Source: Rhodoferax sp. OV413 (GTDB lineage: Bacteria; Pseudomonadota; Gammaproteobacteria; Burkholderiales; Burkholderiaceae_C). Taken from it: a DNA stretch of 64,000 bases. Made by a program: the position numbers and the translations under genes. Below are positions 9,136-16,794 of the stretch, one piece after another (within the stretch, counting starts at the first letter, position 1; each line of letters opens with the position of its first letter). A model generated the notes under the pieces. That model was not told the origin of the DNA. It was given only the letters and a program-made list of their open reading frames with translations, and did not search any database. The stretch covers positions 1 to 64,000 of the forward strand of contig NZ_FNJA01000006.1 of the NCBI RefSeq assembly GCF_900104385.1. Direction: 5' to 3'.

Positions 9136-9924
9136 TCAGCCGGGCAGCTGCTTCTGCAGGCTGGCGCAGTAGTCGGTGGCGGGAATGCTGGGTGTTTGCC
9201 ACGTGCTATCAAAATTTACTATGCTTTTGGTAGCTGCTGGCGCTGGTCCTGCCTGCAGCAGAACGGCTTTGGATACCAGGTTTTCAGGCAGGTATTGTGG
9301 CACGCCCAGGCTGCGGTCCACATGGCCGGCGCCGGCCAGCAACAGCACGGTCTTGCCGCGAACGGCAGCCGCCTGCAGGGTTTGCGCCATGGCCATGTCG
9401 CGGGCGATCTGGATGCGCGTCATGGGCGCGATCTGGCTTTCGGGCAACAGGCCGCAGTGGCCAAGGCGGATCGCCTGCTGCTGGGCCTTTAGCGCCGGGC
9501 CGGGCAGTTGGCCGTCCAGCGCGCTGTTCGCCATGGCGGTGCGCATCTGGGTCCGCGGCAGGTTCGCGCCAAGCACCGGCACGCCAGCCCGCATTGCAGC
9601 CATCACCGCCGGCCCGTAGGCGGCCCAGGGCCAGCCAGCGTCGTCCCATTGCAGGGCGGCCTGTACCTGGGCGGCGTCGGCATCGCGCGGTAGTGCTGCA
9701 GTGCTGCGGCCTTGCTCGGCCATTTCGATGGCCACGGCGGCGAGCTGGCCTTGGGTGGCCAGGGCTTCTATGGTTTCGCGGTGGATGCGTTGGTGGTCGG
9801 GGGCGTCGTGCTGTTCGCCCAGCAGGATGGCATCCGCCGGCAGCAGCGCCAGAGCGCGGTTCGGCGACATGCTGGCGCAGCCCGTCAACAAGGCCATGGC
9901 CAGCAGGGCGGCGCGCAGCAGCAT
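9136..9924 (-). CDS. ChaN-family lipoprotein
   Basis: 262 residues. The N-terminus is a lipoprotein signal with lipobox LLTGC (Cys near residue 16). The body matches the ChaN/haem-binding uptake (Tiki-like) family: LLGEQHDAPDHQRIH near the start and LLLAGAGHVDRSLGVP near the end, the His residues being the likely metal or haem ligands. Homologues sit in the outer membrane and are tied to iron or haem use. It starts 2 bp after DUF3567, so they are cotranscribed. A copy of the dispersed repeat overlaps its C-terminal coding region. Confidence 0.82.
   Translation of the reverse strand: MLLRAALLAMALLTGCASMSPNRALALLPADAILLGEQHDAPDHQRIHRETIEALATQGQLAAVAIEMAEQGRSTAALPRDADAAQVQAALQWDDAGWPWAAYGPAVMAAMRAGVPVLGANLPRTQMRTAMANSALDGQLPGPALKAQQQAIRLGHCGLLPESQIAPMTRIQIARDMAMAQTLQAAAVRGKTVLLLAGAGHVDRSLGVPQYLPENLVSKAVLLQAGPAPAATKSIVNFDSTWQTPSIPATDYCASLQKQLPG
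9203..9260 (+). repeat. Dispersed repeat-like sequence inside a coding region (copy 2)
   Basis: On the + strand it shows TGCTATCAAAAT, then after about 15 extra bases GGTAGCTGCTGGCGC and a GC-rich palindromic end (CCTGCCTGCAGCAG). On the minus strand it encodes about 20 residues near the C-terminus of the ChaN-like lipoprotein, after the last conserved motif, suggesting it inserted into a tolerant tail. The match is imperfect. Confidence 0.5.
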
Positions 9925-9926
9925 GC

Positions 9927-10220
9927 TCAGTGGATGACGACCGGGTTTTGCGCCAGGCCGGCGTATTGCTCCAGCGTGTCTTCGACTTCTTCCTGGGTCG
10001 GGGTGTTTTGCTGCCAGGCGGCGATGTGGCGCTGGAACAGCTCGGCCCAGGAGCCATCCAGGTAGACCTCTTTGCCCGAGCGTTTGTCGACAATTTCAAA
10101 GCCGTGGCGCTCCAGCGTGGGTGCGCGCGGGGTGTCCATTTGCGGCAACAGGGCCTCCAGGGCGGCATTCGGCTGCATGTGGACCACCACAAAGGATTCA
10201 GAGTCGTAAAGCGTGTTCAT
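9927..10220 (-). CDS. DUF3567 family protein
   Basis: 97 residues, acidic and soluble, beginning MNTLYDSESFVVVHM. This small family is typical of Burkholderiales; its function is unknown. The C-terminal half is helical with acidic residues (EEVEDTLEQYAGLAQNPV). It is the middle gene of an apparent operon DUF3108-DUF3567-ChaN, 68 bp after the first and 2 bp before the last. Confidence 0.8.
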   Translation of the reverse strand: MNTLYDSESFVVVHMQPNAALEALLPQMDTPRAPTLERHGFEIVDKRSGKEVYLDGSWAELFQRHIAAWQQNTPTQEEVEDTLEQYAGLAQNPVVIH

Positions 10221-10288
10221 GGTGCGGTCCTTTTCAATCACTGATGCACAGATGGCTACGTTTCTACAGTTTTCAAGGCAGCTACAGA

Positions 10289-11371
10289 TTACGGCTTTTC
10301 CACGCCGCGCAGTTGTTGGTCGATGAAATCACCGTTGGCATTCGTGATTTTTAGCCGCGCCGGCAGGTAGCCCAGGTTGGGGGCCAACCAGATTTCGACC
10401 TTCTGGTCGAATTCCTTGCGCGGTTTGCGGATCAGTTTGATGGTTTCTAGCTCGCCGCTGGGCACCCGGATCTTCTCCGGCGTCTCCACGGTAAAAGCCC
10501 AGATATCCGCATCCTTGGGGCCCACGGTTTGCAGCGCAATGCCGCTGCCGGCAGGGTAGCTGGCTGGATCGGCGGCCAGCATGCCGGCAATTTGCAGGAT
10601 CACGCTCAGCTGGTCCTGGGCAGCGGCCTGCAGGGTGACTTCGGGCGTGTTGGCGCTGAAGGTGACTTTGTGCTTCTCCTGGTCGAAGTGCGCGGCCTGT
10701 TCGCTGCGCCATTTGTCGGAAAACCGGGTCGGCGCCAGGCCGCCAGGCGTGATCTGCCCGCTGCTGGTACGGGTGCGCGAGCCAAAGAACAGCATGCTGG
10801 CCTGCAGCTGGGCGTCATAGTGCTGGCCGTCCTGCCGCCACAGCAGCTCGCCGCGCGCCTGGTAGCGCAGCTTTTTCGATTCACCGCTGAGCTCGTAGAG
10901 CAAACGCACGGACGCCGGAAAGGCGAAGGCCGTGGCCTGGGTGACGGTGGGCGGGGCGGGCGGGGCCGAGACCGGGGCGGATGCAGCGGGTTCCGGTGGT
11001 GCTGGTGGCGTGACCACCGGGACTTCCGGTGCCGAGGCCGGTGGTTCGGGCAGCGGGGCGGGCTCGGCTGGCAGGGGGGCCGGGGTCTCCACGCTGGCGA
11101 CGGTGGTGCTGGCGGGGGCCGCGTCCACTGGGGGCGGGGCGGGTTGGGGCTTGGGCCGTGCTACCGGAGGCGCCGGCGCCGGGGCGGCTGCGACCGGAGG
11201 AGGAGGCGGCGCGGCGATGCTGCGGGTTTGCAGTGCGCGGACTGTCGGGGCTTCCCCTTGTACCTGCAGCGCCGCTGGCAGCTCGCGCAGCAGCAGCAGG
11301 TGGGCCAGTGCCACACCGCCGCCGATCATCAGCAGCGCACGCAGGGGCAGGGTGGGCTTCGTTAAACTCAT
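10289..11371 (-). CDS. DUF3108 family envelope protein with a Pro-rich linker
   Basis: 360 residues. One N-terminal membrane segment (about residues 8-30), then a roughly 100-residue linker of Ala and Pro like the periplasm-spanning part of TonB, then a C-terminal DUF3108 beta-rich domain (about 160-360) ending KITNANGDFIDQQLRGV. Such proteins are periplasmic and of unknown function. Start 11371 gives the membrane segment near the N-terminus. Divergent from the FAH-family gene with 44 bp between starts. Confidence 0.75.
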   Translation of the reverse strand: MSLTKPTLPLRALLMIGGGVALAHLLLLRELPAALQVQGEAPTVRALQTRSIAAPPPPPVAAAPAPAPPVARPKPQPAPPPVDAAPASTTVASVETPAPLPAEPAPLPEPPASAPEVPVVTPPAPPEPAASAPVSAPPAPPTVTQATAFAFPASVRLLYELSGESKKLRYQARGELLWRQDGQHYDAQLQASMLFFGSRTRTSSGQITPGGLAPTRFSDKWRSEQAAHFDQEKHKVTFSANTPEVTLQAAAQDQLSVILQIAGMLAADPASYPAGSGIALQTVGPKDADIWAFTVETPEKIRVPSGELETIKLIRKPRKEFDQKVEIWLAPNLGYLPARLKITNANGDFIDQQLRGVEKP

Positions 11372-11415
11372 TTGTCTATGCAACGCTTGATCCACTCCAC
11401 CCGGCTGACTCCCCT

Positions 11416-12396
11416 ATGAAATTGGCCACCTACCAAGACGGTTCCCGCGACGGCCAGCTCGTAGTGGTGTCGCGCGACCTGGCTTCGGCCCATTATGCGA
11501 CCGGCATTGCCAGCCGCCTGCAGCAGGTGCTGGACGACTGGGGCTTCCTCAGCCCACAGCTGCAAGACCTGTACGACGCGCTGAACCAGGGCCGGGGCCG
11601 CCACACGTTTCCCTTCGATCCGCTGCAATGCATGGCGCCGCTGCCGCGCGCCTACCAGTGGGTGGAAGGCCAGGCCTATCCCAGCCTGCTGCAGGCCCAG
11701 GACGCCGAGCCCGGCCTGGTGCTGGCCCCGGGCAGCGGCGACAACCTGCTGGGCGCCTGCGAGCTGCTGCGCTGCCAGTCGGAAGCGCTGGGCGTGGACT
11801 TCGGCGCCGGCCTGGCCGCCATCACCGCCGATGTGCCGCAGGGCGCGACCCCGGCCCAGGCGCTGGACGGCGTGCGCCTGCTGCTGCTGAGCAACAGCGT
11901 GCGCCTGCGCAGCCTGGAGCCGGTAGAGCGGGCCAAGGGCGCGGGTTGGGTGCAGAGCGCGCCGGCCACCGCGTTCAGCCCGGTTGCCATTACCCTGGAC
12001 GAACTCGGCGATGCCTGGGACAAGGGCCGCGTGCACCTGCCGCTGCACACCAGCTGGAACGGCCGCAAGGTCGGCATGTGCGATGCCGGGCCCGAGATGC
12101 AATACCACTTTGGCCAGCTGATCGCCCAGCTGTGCGCCACCCGCAACGTGCGGGCGGGTAGCATCGTCGGCTCCGGCCCGGTGGCCAACGCGGGCGTGGG
12201 CAGCAAGTCCAAGACCCAGTGGCCCCAAGGCTATAACTGCATCGCCGAAAAGCGCGCCATGGAGACGCTGCAAAGCGGCCAGCCGAGTACGGCTTACCTG
12301 CAGTTCGGCGACACGGTGCGCATCGAAATGAAGGGCCAGGACGGCCTGAGCCTGTTCGGCGCCATCGACCAGGAATTGGCACCCCTGCTGGGCTGA
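11416..12396 (+). CDS. Fumarylacetoacetate hydrolase-family enzyme
   Basis: 326 residues. The FAH fold is shown by PHTSWNGRKVGMCDAG-type substrate and metal region, GSIVGSGPVANAG and the closing GDTVRIEMKGQDGLSLFGAI. Members cleave or decarboxylate beta-diketo acids in aromatic catabolism. No other tyrosine or homogentisate genes are nearby, so the substrate is open. The ATG at 11416 starts MKLATYQDGSRDGQL, the usual N-terminus of this subgroup. Confidence 0.88.
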   Translation: MKLATYQDGSRDGQLVVVSRDLASAHYATGIASRLQQVLDDWGFLSPQLQDLYDALNQGRGRHTFPFDPLQCMAPLPRAYQWVEGQAYPSLLQAQDAEPGLVLAPGSGDNLLGACELLRCQSEALGVDFGAGLAAITADVPQGATPAQALDGVRLLLLSNSVRLRSLEPVERAKGAGWVQSAPATAFSPVAITLDELGDAWDKGRVHLPLHTSWNGRKVGMCDAGPEMQYHFGQLIAQLCATRNVRAGSIVGSGPVANAGVGSKSKTQWPQGYNCIAEKRAMETLQSGQPSTAYLQFGDTVRIEMKGQDGLSLFGAIDQELAPLLG

Positions 12397-12430
12397 AAGC
12401 GCCGCCCAGATACGAAATATAGGAACCCAT

Positions 12431-12829
12431 ATGCAACATCGTTTTCGCCATTTATTGTTGGTTGCCACGCTGGCCGTCCTGGCCGGCTGCGCATCCGCCC
12501 CGCCCGAGGCCCCGTGGCCCGACCAGCAGATCGACATCACCCAGATGCGCACCAGCACCCCCTGGCGGGTCAAGGTGCCGACGCCGGCGCCGGATCTGGT
12601 GCGGGACCGCTCGCGTACCAGCACCGTCATCGTGGAGATCCTGGTGGACGCCGACGGCAAGGTGCTGCGCAAACGGGTCGCCCAGTCCAGCCAGAACCCG
12701 GTGCTCGACGAGGCCTGCCTGCTGGCGGTGAACGACATGCAGTTCGCACCCTACCGCGGCGTCGGCGGTGCCGAGGCAGTCACGGTGATCGCCCCCATGA
12801 CCTTCCCGTTCTACGACCGGCCCAGATAA
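12431..12829 (+). CDS. TonB C-terminal-like lipoprotein
   Basis: 132 residues. Signal peptide with lipobox VLAGC (Cys about residue 20). The mature part resembles the TonB C-terminal fold: VIVEILVDADGKVLRKRVAQSS then VLDEACLLAVNDMQFAP. There is no membrane anchor or Pro-rich spacer, so it is not a normal TonB; it probably works as a free envelope lipoprotein of unknown role. Confidence 0.7.
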   Translation: MQHRFRHLLLVATLAVLAGCASAPPEAPWPDQQIDITQMRTSTPWRVKVPTPAPDLVRDRSRTSTVIVEILVDADGKVLRKRVAQSSQNPVLDEACLLAVNDMQFAPYRGVGGAEAVTVIAPMTFPFYDRPR

Positions 12830-12840
12830 GCGTGACTGGT

Positions 12841-12901
12841 TTGCTATATAAAAAGTAGCTGCTTGCGCTGGTGAAATAAGCGCTAGAGGCACTTTTTATA
12901 T
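12841..12901 (+). repeat. Dispersed palindromic repeat (copy 3, best preserved)
   Basis: Contains TTGCTAT, GTAGCTGCTTGCGC and AAGCGCTAGAGGC. A perfect 11-bp outer stem ATATAAAAAGT (12846-12856)/ACTTTTTATAT (12891-12901) encloses an inner stem CTTGCGCT (12862-12869)/AGCGCTAG (12879-12886) with one T/T mismatch. It lies 11 bp after the lipoprotein stop and could serve as its 3' end. Confidence 0.85.
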
Positions 12902-12913
12902 CGAAATTCGGCG

Positions 12914-12931
12914 GTGTCTTGAAACTGACAC
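12914..12931 (+). promoter_or_regulatory. Candidate Pho box before the glycosyltransferase
   Basis: GTGTCTTGAAACTGACAC matches the E. coli Pho-box consensus CTGTCATAWAWCTGTCAY at 14 of 18 positions, with both TGTCa-like half sites 11 bp apart. About 10 bp further on lies a weak -10 (ATCAAT or TCAATC), the spacing expected of a PhoB-activated promoter. It is also a GTGTC-N8-GACAC inverted repeat, so another regulator is possible. Confidence 0.45.
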
Positions 12932-12976
12932 GCCAACGCCATCAATCTGCCATGCAGCCCCCGTAGTCTCGACAGC

Positions 12977-14233
12977 GTGAACAACGCTGAAGAGATCATC
13001 GTGGAATCATTCGCTGCACAACCGGCCAGTCTGCGGATTGCGCTGGTGACCGAGACTTTTCCGCCCGAAGTGAATGGCGTCGCCATGACCCTGGGGCGCC
13101 TGGTGGAAGGCATGCTGCAGCGCGGCCATGCGCTGCAAATCGTGCGGCCGCGCCAGCCCGGGGCGGAGGCCCAGGGGCCGCGCGCGGGGCTGGATGAAGT
13201 GCTGTCCGCCGGCGTGCCGATTCCCAGCTACGGCAATTTCCGCTTCGGCCTGCCGTCGAAAAACCGGCTGCTGGCGCTGTGGCAGCAGATGCGGCCCGAC
13301 GTGGTGCACGTCGCCACCGAAGGCCCGCTGGGCTGGTCGGCGGTGACGGCGGCGCGCAAGCTGCAGCTGCCGGTGACCAGCTCGTTCCACACCAATTTCG
13401 ACAACTACTCGGGCCACTACGGCCTGGGCCTGCTGAAGACGCCCATCGACGCCTACCTGCGCAAGCTGCACAACCGCACCATGGCCACCCTGGTGCCGAC
13501 GCCGGCCATGGTCTACGCGCTGCAGGCGCGCGGCTACCGCAATGTGTCGGTGCTGTCGCGCGGCGTGGAGATCGCCCAGTTCAGCCCGGCGCGCCGCTCC
13601 AGTGCGCTACGCGCCAGCTGGGGCGTGGGCGAACAGGATGTGGTGGCGCTGTATGTGGGCCGCCTGGCCCGCGAGAAGAACGTGGCTGCCGTGCTGGCCG
13701 CCTTTTCTGCGATCCAGGCGCGCCAGCCCACGGCCAAGCTGGTGCTGGTGGGCGACGGCCCGCTGCGCAAGGCCTTGCAGGACAGCTGTCCGCAGGCGAT
13801 TTTTGCGGGCGTGCGCCAGGGCGAAGAGCTGGCCACCTACTACGCGTCGGGCGACCTGTTCCTGTTCCCCAGCATGACCGAGACCTACGGCAATGTGGTG
13901 CCCGAAGCCCTGGCCAGCGGCCTGGCCGTGCTGTCGTATGCGCATGCCGCGGCCGCCCACCTGATCCGCCAGGAGTACAACGGCGCGCTGGTGCCGCTGG
14001 GCGAGGAAGCCCAGTTTGTGCAGGCCGCGGTGGCCCTGGCCAGCCACCCGCAGCGGCTGCAGGCGCTGCGCCTCAACGCCCCGGACAGCGTGGCCCACCT
14101 GGGCTGGGCCGCGGTGGTGGACAGCTTTGTCGGCACCTTGCGCACCGTGGTGCAATGCCACGGCGGGCATTTCAGCAGTCTGCCCGCGGCGCAGTTTGTG
14201 CAGCCTAAACCGTCGGTTGCGTCCAGCGCATAA
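12977..14233 (+). CDS. GT4-family glycosyltransferase (Agt/MgtA-like)
   Basis: 418 residues from GTG 12977. A second GTG at 13001 with GAAGAG upstream would give 410 residues and may be the true start. N-terminus ALVTETFPPEVNGVAMTLGRLVEG and the EX7E motif in MTETYGNVVPEALASG define a GT4 enzyme close to alpha-mannosyl or glucosyl/glucuronosyl diacylglycerol synthases. In several bacteria such an enzyme works with a PlcP-type phospholipase to replace phospholipids with glycolipids under phosphate starvation. A PlcP-like gene lies 3.2 kb away and a Pho-box-like site just upstream. The last 29 bp overlap the convergent psd-like gene. Confidence 0.8.
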   Translation: MNNAEEIIVESFAAQPASLRIALVTETFPPEVNGVAMTLGRLVEGMLQRGHALQIVRPRQPGAEAQGPRAGLDEVLSAGVPIPSYGNFRFGLPSKNRLLALWQQMRPDVVHVATEGPLGWSAVTAARKLQLPVTSSFHTNFDNYSGHYGLGLLKTPIDAYLRKLHNRTMATLVPTPAMVYALQARGYRNVSVLSRGVEIAQFSPARRSSALRASWGVGEQDVVALYVGRLAREKNVAAVLAAFSAIQARQPTAKLVLVGDGPLRKALQDSCPQAIFAGVRQGEELATYYASGDLFLFPSMTETYGNVVPEALASGLAVLSYAHAAAAHLIRQEYNGALVPLGEEAQFVQAAVALASHPQRLQALRLNAPDSVAHLGWAAVVDSFVGTLRTVVQCHGGHFSSLPAAQFVQPKPSVASSA

Positions 14234-15095
14234 GGGCTTGGCCCATGCGGACCGTTGAGCCATCGCGCAAGCCCTCGCACAGCGCAAAGCCCTTGGGCGC
14301 CAGCACGATGATGGTCGAGCCATGCTGAAACCAGCCCATCTCCTGGCCCTTGGTGAAGCTGGCGTTGCAGGGCAGGGTGTTCGGGCCTTGGTACTTCAGG
14401 TGCAGCAGCACATCCAGAAAATGCAGGCGGATGCTAGCCACCAGGATCGCCGCGACCGGCACCAGCGCAACCGTCTGGCCGCGCGCCGGGCCGTCGCCGG
14501 TGATGCGGGTCTTCAGAAAGGCGCGTTCGTTCTTGCAGAACAGCTTTTCAACCCGCTTCAAAGCAATCGGGTTCACGTTCCAGGTGTCGCCGGAAAAGTA
14601 AGTCACCTTCTCTACCGTGCAGTCCTGAGGCGCGTGGAAGCGGTGGTACATGCTGGACGTGAGCCGCAAGGTCACGAAATAGCCGTCGCGCCATTCGCCG
14701 CTGCGTGCCTCGTCGCCCAACAGCTCTTGCAGCGTGTACGGAAAGCCCTTGGCCTGGAACACCTGGCCGCCTTCGATCGGACCAAAGGCGCCAACGATGC
14801 CATCGCTGGGGCTGCTCAGCACCGCCGGGTCCAGTGCGATGGGGCGCAGGCCGTCTTTCAGTTCGCGGGTAAAGCAGTCGTGCATGCTTTTGAACTGCGT
14901 CTTCTTGGCCTCGCTCAGGTCCAGGTCCGAGAAGAACTTCCACACCGCGATCGAGGCATCGCGCACCAGCGGCTGCTCGATCTGGCTGAACCAGCCCATG
15001 GCCTGCGTCAGCCAGCGCCGTGGCAGGCGGTTGGTGAGCAAAAAGTTCAGGTCTTCCTGTTTCAGTAGTTGCTGTATCTGCTGGCGTATCTGCAT
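14205..15095 (-). CDS. Second phosphatidylserine decarboxylase-like protein
   Basis: 296 residues. The family fold is clear (MYHRFHAPQDCTVEKVTYF, then GWFQHGSTIIVLAP). The cleavage site reads HGST instead of LGST, with the Gly-Ser bond and thus pyruvoyl formation still possible (about residue 258). It is distant from the psd at 7.4-8.2 kb, with an extra N-terminal helical part of about 45 residues. It may decarboxylate a different amino-lipid; its neighbours are an aminotransferase and lipid genes. Start 15095 has AAGAGA upstream; only 29 bp separate it from the divergent aminotransferase start. Confidence 0.8.
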   Translation of the reverse strand: MQIRQQIQQLLKQEDLNFLLTNRLPRRWLTQAMGWFSQIEQPLVRDASIAVWKFFSDLDLSEAKKTQFKSMHDCFTRELKDGLRPIALDPAVLSSPSDGIVGAFGPIEGGQVFQAKGFPYTLQELLGDEARSGEWRDGYFVTLRLTSSMYHRFHAPQDCTVEKVTYFSGDTWNVNPIALKRVEKLFCKNERAFLKTRITGDGPARGQTVALVPVAAILVASIRLHFLDVLLHLKYQGPNTLPCNASFTKGQEMGWFQHGSTIIVLAPKGFALCEGLRDGSTVRMGQALMRWTQPTV

Positions 15096-15124
15096 GGTCA
15101 ATCTCTTTTGAAAGGAAAAATCTT

Positions 15125-16774
15125 GTGAATGAATCAATGGCTTTGCTTGCTTTGGGAGGCGGTGCCGCGCTTTACGCTGCAACCCGCGTGAAGACGCGGC
15201 TGGAGTTGTCTCTGGCCAAACACCGCTCGCTTACCGGGCACCCGCGCATGGCGCGGCGCATGGCCGCGCAGCTGCCGAACTACGGCTACGACGATGCCCA
15301 GGCTTTTGGTCTGGACGGCGCGCCGCCCGAGGTGGTGGGGTTGCGCAAGACCGCGCTGGCCCGGCTGGCCACCGAGTACGCCAGCCGCTTCGCCCACAGC
15401 CTGCAGCTGACGTGCGCGGCCGAGGGCGATATCTCCGACATGCAATTCATCGCCGCCTACAAAGTGCCCTACCAGTTCCGCGAGCTGTTCGGCAAGGCGC
15501 TGAAGACCGGCTCCTTCGTACAGTCCACGGCCGGCGTGACCGTGACCGATATGGACGGCAACGTGTTCTACGACCTGACCGGTTCGTACGGCGTGAACCT
15601 GTTCGGCAACGACTTCTACAAAGACTGCATCCGCCAGGGCAGCGCCATGGTGGCCGAACTCGGCCCGGTGCTCGGCTCGTACCATCCGGTGGTGGCTGAC
15701 AACGCGCAGCGGCTCAAAGCCATCTCCGGCATGGACGAAGTGAGCTTCCACATGTCCGGCACCGAGGCCGTGATGCAGGCCGTGCGCCTGGCCCGCTACC
15801 ACACCAAGCGCACGCATTTGCTGCGCTTTTGCGGCGCCTACCACGGCTGGTGGGGCGATGTGCAGCCCGGCATCGGCAACCCGGTGACCGAGCGCGACAC
15901 CTACACCTTGAAGGATATGGGCGAGGCCACCTTGCGCGTGCTGCGCCGCCGTAAAGACATCGCCTGCGTGCTGGTGAACCCGCTGCAGGCCCTGCACCCG
16001 AACATCGGCGCACCGGGAGATTCCTCGTTGCTGGACAGTGGCCGCAGCGCGCATTTCGACCGTGCCGCCACGACACGCTGGCTGAAGGAGCTGCGCCAGA
16101 TCTGCACCGAGAAAAACATCGCGCTGATCTTCGACGAGGTGTTCGTCGGCTTCCGCCTGGCACCCGGCGGCGCGCAGGAATACTTTGGCGTGCAGGCCGA
16201 CATGGTGACCTACGGCAAGACACTCGGCGGGGGCCTGCCGGTGGGCGTGGTCTGCGGCCAGCATGCGTGGATGAAGCGCTTTCGCGAGGAGGCCCCGGCC
16301 GACATCTGCTTTGCCCGCGGCACCTTCAATGCCCATCCCTATGTGATGGGTGCGATGAATGTGTTTTTGCAGAGTCTGGAGACCGCGCCGATCCAGGCCA
16401 TGTACGCCGGCCAGGACGCGCGCTGGGACCAACGCGCTGCGGATCTGAACCAGCGCCTGGCCGCTGCAGGCGTGCCGGTGCAGGTGGCAAACATGTCGTC
16501 TATCTGGACCGTGCTCTACACCCAGCCGGCCTGCTACAACTGGTTGCTGCAACATTACCTGCGGCTCGAAGGACTGGCCTTGAGCTGGGTGGGTACCGGG
16601 CGTTTCATCTTCAGTCTGAATTACAGCGATGCCGACTTTGCTGCCGTGGCCGAGCGCTTCGTGCGCGCCGCCCAGGCGATGCAGGCCGATGGCTGGTGGT
16701 GGCATAACCCGGGCTTGACCAACAAGCTGATCAAGCGCCGGGTACTGCGGGAGATGCTGGCGCACCGCTTCTGA
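15125..16774 (+). CDS. Class III aminotransferase with a long N-terminal extension
   Basis: 549 residues, about 110 longer than glutamate-1-semialdehyde aminomutase, which its core resembles. The PLP lysine is in TYGKTLGGGLPVG (about residue 366), preceded by the cofactor Asp in LIFDEVFVGFR. The extension starts with a short hydrophobic stretch (ALLALGGGAALYAAT) that could anchor it to the membrane. GTG 15125 has AAAGGA eight bases upstream; ATG 15137 is an alternative. Surrounded by lipid enzymes, it may act on a lipid head group or its precursor; this is inference. Confidence 0.8.
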   Translation: MNESMALLALGGGAALYAATRVKTRLELSLAKHRSLTGHPRMARRMAAQLPNYGYDDAQAFGLDGAPPEVVGLRKTALARLATEYASRFAHSLQLTCAAEGDISDMQFIAAYKVPYQFRELFGKALKTGSFVQSTAGVTVTDMDGNVFYDLTGSYGVNLFGNDFYKDCIRQGSAMVAELGPVLGSYHPVVADNAQRLKAISGMDEVSFHMSGTEAVMQAVRLARYHTKRTHLLRFCGAYHGWWGDVQPGIGNPVTERDTYTLKDMGEATLRVLRRRKDIACVLVNPLQALHPNIGAPGDSSLLDSGRSAHFDRAATTRWLKELRQICTEKNIALIFDEVFVGFRLAPGGAQEYFGVQADMVTYGKTLGGGLPVGVVCGQHAWMKRFREEAPADICFARGTFNAHPYVMGAMNVFLQSLETAPIQAMYAGQDARWDQRAADLNQRLAAAGVPVQVANMSSIWTVLYTQPACYNWLLQHYLRLEGLALSWVGTGRFIFSLNYSDADFAAVAERFVRAAQAMQADGWWWHNPGLTNKLIKRRVLREMLAHRF

Positions 16775-16794
16775 CAGGGCCAGCACCACGCCGC

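Noticed and set aside
10242-10288. Repeat-like GTAGCTGCCTTG on the minus strand between the DUF3108 and DUF3567 genes.
   Set aside because: Only one block matches and no hairpin forms.
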